The notes beneath the pieces are model-generated. The model did no database searches. It was not told the DNA's origin and was given only the letters and a program-made list of their open reading frames with translations. DNA of 64,000 bases from Afipia sp. (GTDB taxonomy: Bacteria; Pseudomonadota; Alphaproteobacteria; Rhizobiales; Xanthobacteraceae), in the NCBI GenBank assembly GCA_017308595.1, contig JAFKER010000013.1, forward strand, positions 108,770-172,769. Direction: 5' to 3'. Positions 19,798-30,727 of the stretch are shown piece after piece (the stretch's first letter is position 1; each line of letters starts with the position of its first letter). The translations under genes and the position numbers were made by a program.

Positions 19798-20757
19798 ATG
19801 GTAACTCTGATCGATACGGTGTCGCCCAATCAGGTGCGCCCGCGCCATCCCGAGAAGGTCAACCGGCCCGACGCCAAGTCACCGGCCAAGCCCGACTGGA
19901 TTCGTGTGCGCGCGCCGAATTCGCGTGGCTATGCCAACACCCGCAACATCGTGAAAGAGAACGGCCTCGTTACAGTGTGCGAGGAGGCAGGGTGCCCGAA
20001 CATCGGTGAGTGCTGGGACAAGAAGCACGCAACCTTCATGATCATGGGTGACACCTGCACCCGCGCCTGCGCCTTCTGTAACGTCAAGACCGGAATGCCG
20101 AACGCGCTCGATGCGTCCGAGCCCGAGCATGTGGCGCTCGCGGTGCAGAAGCTCGGCCTGCATCACGTCGTTATTACGTCAGTCGATCGCGACGATCTCG
20201 CCGATGGCGGCGCGGATCATTTCGCCAGGACAATTCGCGCCATTCGCGCGAGTTGCCCGACCACGACCATCGAAATCCTCACGCCGGACTTCCTGCGCAA
20301 GGACGGCGCGCTGGAGCAGGTGGTCGCGGCCAAGCCTGACGTCTTCAACCACAACCTCGAAACCGTGCCGTCGCGCTATCTGACGGTGCGGCCCGGTGCC
20401 CGCTATTTCCATTCCATCCGCCTGCTGCAACGGGTCAAGGAAATGGACCCGACCATCTTCACCAAGTCCGGCATCATGGTTGGTCTAGGCGAGGAGCGGC
20501 ACGAAGTGCTGCAGGTGATGGACGACTTGCGCTCCGCGGACGTGGATTTTCTCACCATCGGCCAGTACCTGCAGCCGAGTCTCAAGCATCACGCCGTGAT
20601 GCGCTATGTGACACCGGATGAGTTTGGCGGCTACGAGCGCGTGGCCTATACGAAAGGCTTTCTGATGGTCTCGGCAAGCCCGCTGACTCGCTCATCGCAT
20701 CATGCAGGCGAAGACTTTGCGAAGCTGCAGGCGGCGCGCGCAGCAGCGAAACGCTAA
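19798..20757 (+). CDS. lipA: Lipoyl synthase
   Basis: A 319-residue radical-SAM enzyme that inserts two sulfurs into protein-bound octanoate to form lipoate. The auxiliary cluster motif is [13 protein letters not shown]. The radical SAM motif CTRACAFC is CX3CX2C. The C-terminal RSSHH (in [14 protein letters not shown]) supplies the Ser that ligates the auxiliary cluster. A basic N-terminal stretch of about 40 residues precedes the domain. The gene is followed 6 bp later by the Coq10/RatA-like gene, the usual alphaproteobacterial pairing. Confidence 0.97.
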   Translation: MVTLIDTVSPNQVRPRHPEKVNRPDAKSPAKPDWIRVRAPNSRGYANTRNIVKENGLVTVCEEAGCPNIGECWDKKHATFMIMGDTCTRACAFCNVKTGMPNALDASEPEHVALAVQKLGLHHVVITSVDRDDLADGGADHFARTIRAIRASCPTTTIEILTPDFLRKDGALEQVVAAKPDVFNHNLETVPSRYLTVRPGARYFHSIRLLQRVKEMDPTIFTKSGIMVGLGEERHEVLQVMDDLRSADVDFLTIGQYLQPSLKHHAVMRYVTPDEFGGYERVAYTKGFLMVSASPLTRSSHHAGEDFAKLQAARAAAKR

Positions 20758-20763
20758 CGTCCG

Positions 20764-21234
20764 ATGCCGCAATTCTCAAACAAGCGCCGTGTCCGTCACA
20801 GCGCCGCGAAAATGTTCGATCTCGTTGCCGACGTCGAACGCTATCCCGAATTCGTACCGATGTGCCAGTCGCTGAAAGTCCGTCAGCGCACGGAAAAGCC
20901 GGACGGCAGCGAGGTCATTGTCGCTGACATGACGGTGTCGTTTCAGGTGGTGCGCGAAACTTTTACCAGCCGCGTCACTCTCGACAGGCCGAACCTGAAA
21001 ATCCTGGTGGAGTATCTGCAAGGGCCGTTCAGCAAGCTCGAGAACCGCTGGACGTTCGAGGCGAAATCCGAGGATTCTTGCGAAGTCGGGTTCTTCATCG
21101 CCTACGAGTTCAAGAGTCGGATGCTCGCGGTGCTGATGGGCGCGATGTTCGACGCCGCTTTCCAGCGGTTCGCCGCGGCGTTCGAGAAACGCGCGGATGC
21201 GGTCTATGGGCCGCCGCGCGTGGGCGTTTCTTGA
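20764..21234 (+). CDS. Coq10/RatA-like START-domain protein
   Basis: A 156-residue polyketide cyclase/START-fold protein. FDLVADVERYPEFVPMCQSL and the C-terminal helix ending [20 protein letters not shown] are the family hallmarks. Mitochondrial Coq10 homologues bind ubiquinone and help respiration. E. coli RatA was described as a toxin acting on the ribosome. In alphaproteobacteria with this gene after lipA, the Coq10-like role is more likely. The last 41 codons overlap the 3' end of convergent cinA by 125 bp. The overlap covers the conserved C-terminal helix, so this strand's reading is clearly the constrained one. Confidence 0.88.
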   Translation: MPQFSNKRRVRHSAAKMFDLVADVERYPEFVPMCQSLKVRQRTEKPDGSEVIVADMTVSFQVVRETFTSRVTLDRPNLKILVEYLQGPFSKLENRWTFEAKSEDSCEVGFFIAYEFKSRMLAVLMGAMFDAAFQRFAAAFEKRADAVYGPPRVGVS

Positions 21235-21739
21235 GCGGCGGCTGCGGGCCGCGCGCCATCTCGGTCAACATCTTCAGTGCTTCGATCACCGACTGCTCGC
21301 GCACATTGCTGCGTCCGACAGCACCGAAGCGGCATTCCTTATGAATGATGCGGCCGTCGCGCGCCGCGACTGCAAGGTGGACCAATCCCACAGGCTTGCC
21401 CGGTGTTGCGCCGCCGGGGCCCGCGATCCCCGTGATTGAAACAGCAAGATCGACGTCAGCATGTTCCAGTGCGCCGAATGCCATCGCGGTCGCAGTTTCC
21501 TTGCTCACCGCGCCGAAGGTGTCGAGTGTTGAAGTCTCGACACCGAGCATCGCGTGCTTGGCATCGTTGGAGTAGGTGACGAAGCCGCGATCGACCACAT
21601 CGGATGAGCCGGGAATTTCAGTCAGCGCAGCGGCGACGAGGCCGCCGGTGCAGGACTCCGCCGTGGCGATGGTCAGCTTGCGCATCCGGCACAGATCCAG
21701 CAGTGAGCGGGAGAGGGCACGGATGGCGCTGGCGGTCAT
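21110..21739 (-). CDS. CinA-family nicotinamide-nucleotide amidase (PncC type)
   Basis: A 209-residue protein. Residues 1-163 form the complete CinA C-terminal domain, which deamidates [23 protein letters not shown] holds the catalytic Ser region, then [16 protein letters not shown], and [19 protein letters not shown] is the substrate loop. Family members normally stop near residue 165. Here residues 169-209 are an Arg-rich tail (15 basic of 40) read from the antisense of the START-domain gene. The ATG at 21739 overlaps the ispDF stop (ATGA), so it is coupled to ispDF. Confidence 0.88.
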   Translation of the reverse strand: MTASAIRALSRSLLDLCRMRKLTIATAESCTGGLVAAALTEIPGSSDVVDRGFVTYSNDAKHAMLGVETSTLDTFGAVSKETATAMAFGALEHADVDLAVSITGIAGPGGATPGKPVGLVHLAVAARDGRIIHKECRFGAVGRSNVREQSVIEALKMLTEMARGPQPPLKKRPRAAAHRPHPRVSRTPRRTAGKRRRTSRPSAPRASDS

Positions 21740-22941
21740 GCGGAAGGTCCCGCGGTCAGGGTTTCATCCCAGGGCAGGCGGATGGTTGCGGCGGCCGTTG
21801 CCGCGATACCTTCCTGACGTCCTGTGAATCCAAGACGCTCGCTGGTGGTGGCCTTCACGGCAATTCTTGATTGGGGAAGTCCGGTGATCTCGGCGATCTT
21901 CGCGCGCATCGCATCGCGCAGCGGACCGATCTTCGGCGCTTCGCAGATCATCGTCACTTCCAGATTGGCGATACGGCCGCCGCGCTGATGCACGAGGCTG
22001 ACCGCATGTTTCAGGAATTGATCGGATGCAGCGCCCTTCCACTTCGGATCGCTCGGCGGGAAGTGTGAGCCGATGTCGCCGTCCGCCAACGCGCCAAGGA
22101 TCGCATCAACAATCGCATGCAAGCCGACATCGCCATCGGAATGCGCAAGGAATCCGCGGTTGAACGGCACACGCACGCCGCACAGCATTAGATGATCGCC
22201 GTCGGTCAGCGCATGCACATCGTAGCCCGTGCCGGTGCGGATATCGCCCAGCATCGCGCCGAGGCGCGCTTCTTCACGCGCAAAGTCTTCCGGGGTGGTC
22301 AGCTTCATGTTCGCAACATCGCCTTCGAACGTCGTCACCGTCAATCCCGCCCATTCTGCAATCGCGGCATCATCGGTGAAATCATCGCGGCTTTCACGCG
22401 CGGCACGACGATGAGCTTCCAGAATGACATCAAATCGAAATGCCTGCGGTGTCTGCGCGATCCGCAGGCCCGCGCGATCCGGCGTCGCGGTGATCGCACC
22501 CGATCCATCGACCACCTTGATGGTATCGGTGACCGGGACGACGGGAATCGCCGCGCCGGTGATCAAAGCGGAATCAATCGCACGCGATATCACCTTGTCC
22601 GTGACGAAGGCGCGCGCCGCGTCGTGAATCAGGACGATATCCGGTGCGTGACTTGCGAGCGCCTCAAGGCCCGCGCGAACCGAGGCCTGACGCGTGGCGC
22701 CGCCATTCACCGGCGTCTGGTAGGTGAGGTGACTCACCGCCTGGCCGAAAATATCGGCGTCGTCCGGGTTACGCACCGGCTGAACCGCGAACACGTCAGG
22801 ATGCGAGCAAAATGGCTCCATCGCCCTTGAAAGGACGGTTTTTCCGCCGATGGATCGGTATTGCTTGGGACCGCCACCCCCGGCGCGAAGTCCGCGACCG
22901 GCAGCGACGATGATGGCGGCAGTCCGTTTGGGTATTGGCAT
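21736..22941 (-). CDS. ispDF: Bifunctional IspD/IspF isoprenoid enzyme
   Basis: A 401-residue fusion for two non-consecutive steps of the MEP pathway. Residues 1-230 are MEP cytidylyltransferase ([19 protein letters not shown] nucleotide loop, then [11 protein letters not shown]). Residues about 240-400 are MECDP synthase ([20 protein letters not shown], with the Asp/His zinc ligands, and [20 protein letters not shown]). The fused form is typical of alphaproteobacteria. The start [12 protein letters not shown] at 22941 gives a normal N-terminus; the frame is open to 23031 without support. cinA follows with a 4-bp overlap. The gene is divergent from dusB. Confidence 0.97.
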   Translation of the reverse strand: MPIPKRTAAIIVAAGRGLRAGGGGPKQYRSIGGKTVLSRAMEPFCSHPDVFAVQPVRNPDDADIFGQAVSHLTYQTPVNGGATRQASVRAGLEALASHAPDIVLIHDAARAFVTDKVISRAIDSALITGAAIPVVPVTDTIKVVDGSGAITATPDRAGLRIAQTPQAFRFDVILEAHRRAARESRDDFTDDAAIAEWAGLTVTTFEGDVANMKLTTPEDFAREEARLGAMLGDIRTGTGYDVHALTDGDHLMLCGVRVPFNRGFLAHSDGDVGLHAIVDAILGALADGDIGSHFPPSDPKWKGAASDQFLKHAVSLVHQRGGRIANLEVTMICEAPKIGPLRDAMRAKIAEITGLPQSRIAVKATTSERLGFTGRQEGIAATAAATIRLPWDETLTAGPSA

Positions 22942-23186
22942 AGGCAGTAACGACAGTCCGAGCAGATGAATAAGCCTGATATTGGCGGCTTGGGTGCTGC
23001 CCTTACCATATTCGGGCGGGAAACAGCACAATTCCGCAACCCTGTGAAGAATTTAGAAGAATTGTTGCGCCGCACTTGCAAGCTGTCCGCAAATGGCTAA
23101 ACTGTAGGCATGATTTGCGATTGCTTAGAAATTGAGCTATTGGCTTCCGGCAACGGCGCGGGAAGTGTCAGAAAACGGATTATGCG

Positions 23187-24218
23187 GTGATCAAGCCTCC
23201 GGCACGTCAGGCAACACTGACCATTGGCGATATCGAGGTCGCCAATCGGGTCTTGCTTGCACCCATGTCCGGCGTCACCGATGCACCCTTCCGCCGCATT
23301 ACCGCTGAGCTTGGAGCCGGACTCGTCGTCTCCGAAATGACGGCCAGCGATGACTTGGCGCGCGGCCGCCCGATGTCTGTGCTCCGTTGTGAGGCGACCG
23401 GTATCGGTCCGCACGTCGTTCAACTCGCAGGCTGTGAAACCCACTGGATGGCAGAGGGCGCGCGGATCGCCGAAGGCGGCGGCGCCGACATTATCGACAT
23501 CAATATGGGTTGTCCGGCGCGCCACGTGACGGGCGGCCAGTCTGGGTCGGCGCTGATGCGCGATCTCGATCACGCTTTGCGGCTGATCGAGGCGACTGTA
23601 TCGGCGGTCAATGTTCCCGTGACGCTGAAGATGCGCCTCGGCTGGGACGACCGGTCTCTCAATGCCCCGGAACTCGCAAGCCGCGCAGAAGAGGCGGGCG
23701 TGAAGATGATTACCGTGCACGGACGGACGCGCTGTCAGTTCTATAAAGGCAGCGCTAGCTGGGCTGCTGTGCGCCGGGTCAAGGACGCTGTGACTGTGCC
23801 TGTGGTGGTCAACGGCGATATCACCTCGTTCGAACAGGCATCCATTGCGCTTGAGGAATCAGGCGCAGATGCCGTCATGATCGGACGCGGTGCGCAGGGC
23901 CAACCCTGGCTGCCGGGACAGATCGCTCGCCGCCTCGACGGAGGCGCGCCGGAGCAAGCCCCGCAGCTCAGCACGCAGCTGGATCATATCTGTAATCTCT
24001 ACGATCAGGTTGTGGAGCATTACGGACCTCATGTCGGCACGCGCCACGCGCGCAAGCATCTCGGCTGGGCTCTCGATGTTGCGGCAGAAGGAAGCGCGGC
24101 GTCCACCGAAGCTCTCAAACGCTGGCGTCAGATCATTCTGACTGCGACCGAACCGGCCTACGTGCGCCGCTCGCTTCGCGATGCCTTCGGCGAATTTTCC
24201 TGGAGCGCTGCCGCATGA
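23187..24218 (+). CDS. dusB: tRNA-dihydrouridine synthase B (NifR3)
   Basis: A 343-residue FMN enzyme that reduces uridine in the D-loop of t[20 protein letters not shown] is the N-terminal barrel strand. [20 protein letters not shown] carries the catalytic Cys in [18 protein letters not shown] and [15 protein letters not shown] are the phosphate-binding loops. GTG at 23187 is the likely start; the ATG at 23182 is in another frame and stops at once. It is first in the classic nifR3-ntrBC arrangement. Its stop overlaps the ntrB start by 4 bp. Confidence 0.95.
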   Translation: MIKPPARQATLTIGDIEVANRVLLAPMSGVTDAPFRRITAELGAGLVVSEMTASDDLARGRPMSVLRCEATGIGPHVVQLAGCETHWMAEGARIAEGGGADIIDINMGCPARHVTGGQSGSALMRDLDHALRLIEATVSAVNVPVTLKMRLGWDDRSLNAPELASRAEEAGVKMITVHGRTRCQFYKGSASWAAVRRVKDAVTVPVVVNGDITSFEQASIALEESGADAVMIGRGAQGQPWLPGQIARRLDGGAPEQAPQLSTQLDHICNLYDQVVEHYGPHVGTRHARKHLGWALDVAAEGSAASTEALKRWRQIILTATEPAYVRRSLRDAFGEFSWSAAA

Positions 24219-25396
24219 GCAATGTTGCCGAAAAGCGCATTCCACAGCTCGCCAATAGCGACGCGATTTTAAACGCGCTGCCCAATCCGGTGATCCTGAT
24301 CGCTCCGGACGGCAAGATTCTGGATGCAAACATCGCAGCCGAATCCTTCTTCGAGACATCCATCCCTCATCTGCAGCGGCAGATGCTGCGCGAACTTGTT
24401 CCGTTCGGAAGTCCATTGTTAGCGCTGATCGATCAGGTTCGCCGCACCAATTCCGCCGTGAACGAATACAAGGTCGATCTCGGCACGCCGCGTATCGGCG
24501 GCGATCGTCAGGTCGATCTTCATGTCGCTCCGCTCGGCGAGCATCCGGGGCACATCGTTGTCATGCTTCAGGAGCGCACCATTGCCGACAAGATGGACCG
24601 GCAACTGACCCATCGCAGTGCCGCGCGATCGGTCACAGCGCTGGCTGCGATGCTGGCGCACGAGATCAAGAATCCGCTCTCGGGTATTCGCGGAGCAGCC
24701 CAGCTGCTCGAGCAGGCTGCATCGCCCGAAGACCGCACGCTGACGCGTCTCATCTGCGATGAAGCAGATCGGATTGTCACGCTCGTTGACCGGATGGAAG
24801 TGTTCGGCGACGAGCGGCCGGTCGCGCGCGGCCCTGTGAACATTCACTCGGTATTCGATCATGTGAAGCGGCTTGCCCAGTCCGGCTTTGCGCGCAACGT
24901 CAAGTTCATCGAGGAATATGACCCGTCGCTGCCACCGGTCTTGGCCAATCAGGATCAGCTCATTCAGGTATTTTTGAACCTTGTGAAGAATGCGGCCGAA
25001 GCCGTCGCGGATCTTGGCACCGATGCGGAAATCCATCTTACCACGGCGTTCCGGCCGGGTGTCCGTCTTTCAGTTCCGGGTAAGAAGTCGCGCGTCTCGT
25101 TGCCACTCGAGTTTTGCGTCAAGGACAACGGTCCGGGCGTCCCCGATGATCTGTTGCCAAATCTGTTCGATCCATTTGTCACCACGAAACCGACCGGGAG
25201 CGGGCTTGGCCTCGCACTCGTTGCCAAGATCGTCAACGATCACGGCGGAATCATCGAATGTGAATCACAGCCGCGGAAGACAGTTTTTCGCGTGCTGCTA
25301 CCGATGTTCAATCCAACCAAGAACCATAACCACAGCAATAGCGATGCGCGCCCGGGAACGCCATCGCCTGCCTCACAGACTGCAGATGAGGAATAA
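24215..25396 (+). CDS. ntrB: Nitrogen-regulation sensor histidine kinase NtrB
   Basis: A 393-residue soluble kinase/phosphatase. It reads nitrogen status through PII and phosphorylates NtrC. An N-terminal PAS domain (residues about 15-125, [20 protein letters not shown]) is followed by the HisKA helix with the phospho-acceptor in [12 protein letters not shown] (His149). The ATPase has the N box ([12 protein letters not shown]), the G1 box [10 protein letters not shown] and the G2 region [13 protein letters not shown]. It overlaps dusB (ATGA) and ends 2 bp before ntrC. The C-terminus has an Asn/His-rich tail of about 30 residues. Confidence 0.96.
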   Translation: MSNVAEKRIPQLANSDAILNALPNPVILIAPDGKILDANIAAESFFETSIPHLQRQMLRELVPFGSPLLALIDQVRRTNSAVNEYKVDLGTPRIGGDRQVDLHVAPLGEHPGHIVVMLQERTIADKMDRQLTHRSAARSVTALAAMLAHEIKNPLSGIRGAAQLLEQAASPEDRTLTRLICDEADRIVTLVDRMEVFGDERPVARGPVNIHSVFDHVKRLAQSGFARNVKFIEEYDPSLPPVLANQDQLIQVFLNLVKNAAEAVADLGTDAEIHLTTAFRPGVRLSVPGKKSRVSLPLEFCVKDNGPGVPDDLLPNLFDPFVTTKPTGSGLGLALVAKIVNDHGGIIECESQPRKTVFRVLLPMFNPTKNHNHSNSDARPGTPSPASQTADEE

Positions 25397-25398
25397 AA

Positions 25399-26841
25399 AT
25401 GCCCGCAGGTAGCATACTTGTCGCTGACGACGACACAGCCATCCGCACTGTCCTCAATCAGGCGCTGTCGCGCGCCGGATATGAGGTGCGCTTGACCGGA
25501 AACGCTGCCACGCTGTGGCGCTGGGTCAGCCAGGGCGAGGGGGATCTGGTCATCACCGACGTCGTGATGCCGGATGAAAACGCCTTCGATCTGCTGCCGC
25601 GGATCAAGAAGATGCGGCCGAATTTGCCGGTCATTGTCATGAGCGCGCAGAATACCTTCATGACCGCGATCCGCGCATCGGAGCGGGGGGCTTACGAATA
25701 CCTGCCGAAGCCATTCGATCTCAAGGAACTCATTGCCATCGTCGGTCGCGCCCTGTCTGAGCCGAAGGAACGCCCGACAGCGACCAAGGACGAAGGTGAA
25801 TTCGATTCCATCCCGCTGGTCGGCCGCTCCCCGGCAATGCAGGAAATCTATCGCGTTCTTGCGCGGTTGATGCAGACAGACCTAACGGTGATGATCTCCG
25901 GCGAGTCCGGCACCGGCAAGGAACTGGTCGCGCGCGCGCTTCATGACTACGGCAAGCGGCGCAACGGCCCGTTTGTAGCAGTCAACATGGCCGCGATTCC
26001 TCGAGACTTGATCGAGTCAGAACTGTTCGGCCATGAACGAGGTGCGTTTACCGGCGCGAACGCCCGCGCGACCGGGCGCTTCGAGCAGGCCGAAGGCGGC
26101 ACGCTGTTCCTCGACGAAATCGGCGACATGCCGATGGAAGCGCAGACCCGCCTGCTTCGGGTGCTGCAGCAGGGTGAGTACACCACGGTTGGAGGTCGCA
26201 CGCCGATCAAGACAGATGTGCGGATCGTTGCAGCGAGCAACAAGGATCTGCGTATCCTGATTCAGCAAGGCCTGTTCCGCGAAGATCTGTTTTTCCGCCT
26301 CAACGTGGTGCCGCTGCGGTTGCCGCCGTTGCGCGAACGCATCGAAGATCTGCCGGACCTGATCCGTCATTTTTTTGCACTCGCGGAAAAGGACGGTTTG
26401 CCGCCAAAGAAGCTCGATGCTCAGGCGCTTGAACGTCTCAAACAGCATCGGTGGCCTGGCAACGTGCGCGAGCTTGAAAATCTCGCACGGCGTCTCGCTG
26501 CGCTTTATCCGCAGGATGTGATCACGGGCTCCGTGATTGAGGGCGAACTGGCGCCGCCAGCCGTCGTCTCCGGTGGCAGCATGCCGCAGAGCGTCGACAA
26601 TCTGGGCGGTGCGGTCGAGATGTATCTCGCATCTCATTTTGCCGGCTTCCCGAATGGCCTGCCGCCGCCAGGTCTCTACCATCGCATCCTGAAGGAGATC
26701 GAAATCCCGCTGCTGACTGCAGCGCTGGCGGCTAACCGGGGCAACCAGATCAGGGCGGCGGACCTCCTTGGCCTGAACAGGAACACCCTGCGCAAGAAGA
26801 TTAGGGATCTCGATATTCAGGTCTACCGCAGCGGTAACTGA
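25399..26841 (+). CDS. ntrC: Nitrogen-regulation response regulator NtrC
   Basis: A 480-residue sigma-54 activator. The receiver domain has the acidic pocket ADDD and the phospho-acceptor Asp54 in [10 protein letters not shown]. The AAA+ domain has Walker A GESGTGKE, the sigma-54-contacting loop GAFTGA (215-220), Walker [12 protein letters not shown] and the sensor motif region [15 protein letters not shown]. The C-terminal Fis-type helix-turn-helix is [20 protein letters not shown]. When phosphorylated by NtrB it drives nitrogen-scavenging genes. The full set of catalytic motifs is intact. Confidence 0.97.
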   Translation: MPAGSILVADDDTAIRTVLNQALSRAGYEVRLTGNAATLWRWVSQGEGDLVITDVVMPDENAFDLLPRIKKMRPNLPVIVMSAQNTFMTAIRASERGAYEYLPKPFDLKELIAIVGRALSEPKERPTATKDEGEFDSIPLVGRSPAMQEIYRVLARLMQTDLTVMISGESGTGKELVARALHDYGKRRNGPFVAVNMAAIPRDLIESELFGHERGAFTGANARATGRFEQAEGGTLFLDEIGDMPMEAQTRLLRVLQQGEYTTVGGRTPIKTDVRIVAASNKDLRILIQQGLFREDLFFRLNVVPLRLPPLRERIEDLPDLIRHFFALAEKDGLPPKKLDAQALERLKQHRWPGNVRELENLARRLAALYPQDVITGSVIEGELAPPAVVSGGSMPQSVDNLGGAVEMYLASHFAGFPNGLPPPGLYHRILKEIEIPLLTAALAANRGNQIRAADLLGLNRNTLRKKIRDLDIQVYRSGN

Positions 26842-27064
26842 CCGGATTTCCGAACCTGCTGGCACCAGGCACGTCCGGCGACGCTTTACGGGCGTGGTAA
26901 TACGGCACCTAGGCACATTCAGGCCTAGGAAGCATTGGAAGGTGTGCCTTGCCGCCTGCCGCGCCTAGGAATTGTCGCAATTGAGCAACATTGTGGTATG
27001 AATGCATCACTGGATGCGGTGACCGCCGCAACCCCATGAAAATTTGGCCTGACACGATCCACGC

Positions 27065-29335
27065 ATGAGCGCAGCAGAAGCGTCGGCCCAGTCGCTTGAA
27101 CCGCCCATCACCGAGCCGGCCAACAAGCCTTGGCACCGGCTGTTGGCGCCATTTGCCGTGGCTCTGGCCCTGTTTTCGGCCTTCCTGACTTTCGTGGTGC
27201 TGACCGGGCTGACACCCATTGCGCCCACTCATAACGTGGTCATTACGTTCCTTTTGATCAACGGCGCAACCATCCTGATCCTGTTGGCGATCATCGCCCG
27301 CGAGGTTTGGCAGGTTGTTCAGGCGAGGCGCCGAGGACGGGCGGCCGCGCGTCTCCATGTTCAGATTGTGAGCCTGTTTTCGGTAATCGCGGTGTTACCG
27401 GCAGTGCTCGTTTCGATTGTGGCAAACGTCACACTCGATCGCGGGCTTGATCGCCTGTTCTCAGTCCGCACCCGCGCGGTGATCGAAAATTCGCTGATCG
27501 TCGCCAATGCGTACGTTTACGAACACGCCCAACTCATTCGAGGGGACATCCTCGGCATGTCGGGCGACATTGCTCGTGCAAGGCCACTTTACGATCAGGA
27601 TCGCCAGACATTCCGCAACCTGCTGACGTCGAGCGCGGCATCTCGCAATCTTCCCGGCGCGATGATCATCGACAAGGATCGCCACATTCTGGAGACTGCC
27701 GCAACCGGCATAACACAGGAATTCCAGACGCCAGCTCCGGATTTTCTCAAGAACGTCACGGAAGATGAACCCCAGATCGGCGTGTTCATCGAACAGAATT
27801 ATGTGGCGGCGGTTATTCGTTTGCGCGCCTTCCAGGATACGTTCCTTTATGTCGCGCGCCTGCTCGATCCGCGAGTGGTCGCGCAGTTACAGCAGACGCA
27901 AGCGAGTGTGAAAGAATACGCCGAACTGGAATCGAGGCGTCTCGGAATTCAGGTCGCATTCGCCCTCATGTTCACCGTGATCGCGCTGACCGTCCTGATG
28001 TCGTCGGTGCTGATCGGTCTTAACTTCGCAAACTGGCTCGTGGCTCCGATCCGGCGGCTGATGGGCGCGGCCAATCTCGTCTCCACGGGAGATCTTCACG
28101 TCCAGGTGCCTGTCAATAAATCCGAGGGCGACCTCGCCAGTCTTGGCGAGACCTTCAACAAGATGACGCAGGAGTTGCGGACGCAGCGCGACGATCTCGT
28201 CAATGCGAGCGGGCTGATTGACAGCCGCCGCCGATTTATCGAGGCCGTGCTCTCTTCCGCGAGCGCCGGCATCATCGGCGTCGACGGCGAGGGCAAGATC
28301 GCGGTTCTTAATCGCTCGGCGGAAAAATTGATCGGGCACTCCGAATCCGAGGTCATGGGCCAGTCGCTATCCGAAATTGTTCCGGAGTTGAACGATCTGA
28401 TGGCAACGGCGCGCAGCAGTGCGCAGCGACTTTTGCAAGGTCAGATCGAAATCAACCGTGACAATATCGAACGGCAACTCTCGGTGCGGGTCAGCTCAGA
28501 ACAAACCGGACAGTCGAACGAAAGCTACATCATCACGCTGGACGACATCACGGAGCTGGTGACTGCGCAACGCACTTCGGCATGGGCGGACGTGGCGCGC
28601 CGAATCGCGCACGAAATCAAAAATCCGCTGACGCCGATTCAATTGTCTGCAGAACGCATCCGCCGCAAGTTTGGCAAGGTTATTATCGAAGATCGCCCGA
28701 TCTTCGATCAATGCACGGATACCATTATCCGTCAGGTCGATGACATCCGCCGGATGGTTGACGAATTCTCCAAGTTCGCGCGCATGCCAAAACCTGTCAT
28801 CGAGGGCGAAGATGTCGCAGACACCGTTCGCCAGACAGTTTTCCTGATGCGCGTCGGCTATCCTGACACCGATATCGAGGTAGATATCAAGCAGGAGCCT
28901 ATGCATGCGAAATTCGATCGCCGCCTGATTTCTCAAGGGCTAACGAACATCATCAAGAATGCAACCGAAGCTATCAGCGCGGTTCCGGCCGGCGAGATCG
29001 AGCGCGGACACATTGATGTTATCGCGGCGCGCGAAAACGACGATATCATCATCGACGTTGTGGACAACGGCGTCGGGTTGCCCAAAGAAAGCCGCGCGCG
29101 CTTGCTTGAGCCTTATGTCACCACCCGCGAGAAAGGGACTGGTCTTGGACTGGCGATCGTCGGCCGTGTCCTCGAAGACCACGGCGGGCGGATCGAATTG
29201 AACGACGCATCGGCTCTTCGCCCCGGCGCAAGGGGGGCATGGGTCCGGATGCGATTTTCTGTCTTTGGTCAGGCGCAAGACACCAAGGCAGAGAAGCCTA
29301 ACGAAACAAAAGCAGAAGCCGTAACCGGCGATTGA
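27065..29335 (+). CDS. ntrY: Membrane sensor histidine kinase NtrY
   Basis: A 756-residue transmembrane kinase. Membrane spans lie near residues 28-48, 58-78, 100-122 and 297-320, with a periplasmic loop of about 175 residues between the last two. A HAMP domain (WLVAPIRRLMGAANLVSTGD) follows, then a PAS domain (about 390-500) and HisKA with His516 in [15 protein letters not shown]. The ATPase has NIIKNATEAI, DNGVGLP and KGTGLGLAIVGR. NtrY pairs with NtrX and has been tied to nitrogen, redox and envelope control. It starts 223 bp after ntrC, so it probably has its own promoter, and is followed 17 bp later by ntrX. Confidence 0.96.
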   Translation: MSAAEASAQSLEPPITEPANKPWHRLLAPFAVALALFSAFLTFVVLTGLTPIAPTHNVVITFLLINGATILILLAIIAREVWQVVQARRRGRAAARLHVQIVSLFSVIAVLPAVLVSIVANVTLDRGLDRLFSVRTRAVIENSLIVANAYVYEHAQLIRGDILGMSGDIARARPLYDQDRQTFRNLLTSSAASRNLPGAMIIDKDRHILETAATGITQEFQTPAPDFLKNVTEDEPQIGVFIEQNYVAAVIRLRAFQDTFLYVARLLDPRVVAQLQQTQASVKEYAELESRRLGIQVAFALMFTVIALTVLMSSVLIGLNFANWLVAPIRRLMGAANLVSTGDLHVQVPVNKSEGDLASLGETFNKMTQELRTQRDDLVNASGLIDSRRRFIEAVLSSASAGIIGVDGEGKIAVLNRSAEKLIGHSESEVMGQSLSEIVPELNDLMATARSSAQRLLQGQIEINRDNIERQLSVRVSSEQTGQSNESYIITLDDITELVTAQRTSAWADVARRIAHEIKNPLTPIQLSAERIRRKFGKVIIEDRPIFDQCTDTIIRQVDDIRRMVDEFSKFARMPKPVIEGEDVADTVRQTVFLMRVGYPDTDIEVDIKQEPMHAKFDRRLISQGLTNIIKNATEAISAVPAGEIERGHIDVIAARENDDIIIDVVDNGVGLPKESRARLLEPYVTTREKGTGLGLAIVGRVLEDHGGRIELNDASALRPGARGAWVRMRFSVFGQAQDTKAEKPNETKAEAVTGD

Positions 29336-29352
29336 CAGAGCGGGCGTGATTT

Positions 29353-30723
29353 ATGGCCAATGATATTTTGATCGTCGATGACGAAGCGGATATTCGGGAC
29401 CTCGTCGCGGGAATCCTTGAGGACGAAGGCTTCAAGACACGCACCGCGCGCGACAGCGACACTGCAATGGCGGAAATCGCCGGCCGCCGGCCGAACCTGA
29501 TCTTCCTCGACATTTGGCTTCAAGGCAGCAAGCTGGACGGCTTGCAACTACTGGAGCAAATCAAGCTCGAACATCCCGAAGTGCCGATTGTCATGATCTC
29601 CGGACACGGCAACATCGAAACCGCCGTCGCAGCGATCAAGCGCGGAGCTTATGATTTCATCGAGAAGCCCTTTAAGGCAGATCGGCTAATTCTGGTTGCG
29701 AACCGCGCGCTGGAAACTTCCCGCCTCAAGCGAGAAGTGCGTGAATTGAAACAGCATGCGCCTTCTTCGGCGACGCTGGTCGGCAAGTCCCCGTGCATGA
29801 ACCAGTTGCGACAGACCATCGACCGCGCGGCGAAGGCGAACAGCCGCATCATGATTGTCGGGCCGTCCGGCGGCGGCAAAGAGCTCGTTGCACGCACGCT
29901 GCACGCGATGTCGAGCCGGGCCGAGGGCCCGTTCGTTGTGATTAATGCGGCGGCCATCACGCCCGAGCGGATGGAGGTCGAACTATTTGGCGTTGAATTG
30001 TCCGATGGCGAAACCGGCCGTAAACCAGGCGCGCTGGAAGAAGCCCATGGCGGGACGCTGTTTATTGACGAAATCGCGGACCTGCCACGTGAAACCCAGA
30101 ACCGGATTCTGCGCGTGCTGGTCGATCAGACCTTCCAGCGGGCAGGCGGCACGACCAAAGTCAGTGTGGATGTGCGTATCGTGTCGTCGACCGCGCGGAA
30201 TCTGGAAGCCGAGATAGCTGAAGGAAAATTCCGCGAAGATCTTTATCATCGTCTATCGGTCGTTCCGATCCGCGTGCCTCCCTTGTCGGAACGTCGTGAG
30301 GATATTCCAGATCTCGTTGAGTACTTCATGGATCAGATTTCCTCCGCGACCGGCCTGCCGAAACGGCGGATCGGCGAGGATGCGATGGCTGTTCTGCAAT
30401 CTCACGTCTGGCCGGGGAATGTCCGCCAGTTGCGCAATAACGTCGAGCGCGTGATGATTTTGGCAGGCGGCGATGCCGAGGCTGCGATCACCGCTGACAT
30501 GCTACCGCAGGACGTCGGCTCGATGATTCCTGCAATGCCGACTGGAAACAACGGTGAACACATTATGGGACTGCCGCTTCGCGAGGCGCGCGAGGTCTTC
30601 GAGCGCGATTATCTGATCGCGCAAATCAGTCGATTCTCGGGTAACATCTCGCGCACGGCGGAATTCGTTGGCATGGAGCGCTCTGCACTCCATCGCAAGC
30701 TCAAGGCACTCGGAGTAGGCTAA
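29353..30723 (+). CDS. ntrX: Response regulator NtrX
   Basis: A 456-residue NtrC-family regulator partnered with NtrY. The receiver has the acidic pair at residues 9-10 and Asp53 in IFLDIWLQG. The AAA+ domain has Walker A GPSGGGKE and Walker B GGTLFIDEIAD. The GAFTGA loop that contacts sigma-54 is absent; the position reads GVELSDGETGRKPGAL. This is known for alphaproteobacterial NtrX and implies it does not remodel sigma-54 polymerase. The C-terminal helix-turn-helix is NISRTAEFVGMERSALHRKL. It ends 4 bp before dat. Confidence 0.96.
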   Translation: MANDILIVDDEADIRDLVAGILEDEGFKTRTARDSDTAMAEIAGRRPNLIFLDIWLQGSKLDGLQLLEQIKLEHPEVPIVMISGHGNIETAVAAIKRGAYDFIEKPFKADRLILVANRALETSRLKREVRELKQHAPSSATLVGKSPCMNQLRQTIDRAAKANSRIMIVGPSGGGKELVARTLHAMSSRAEGPFVVINAAAITPERMEVELFGVELSDGETGRKPGALEEAHGGTLFIDEIADLPRETQNRILRVLVDQTFQRAGGTTKVSVDVRIVSSTARNLEAEIAEGKFREDLYHRLSVVPIRVPPLSERREDIPDLVEYFMDQISSATGLPKRRIGEDAMAVLQSHVWPGNVRQLRNNVERVMILAGGDAEAAITADMLPQDVGSMIPAMPTGNNGEHIMGLPLREAREVFERDYLIAQISRFSGNISRTAEFVGMERSALHRKLKALGVG

Positions 30724-30727
30724 CTTC

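Noticed and set aside
26996-27010. A sigma-54-like TGG...TGCA motif upstream of ntrY
   Set aside because: The spacing between GG and GC is two bases too short for a -24/-12 promoter.
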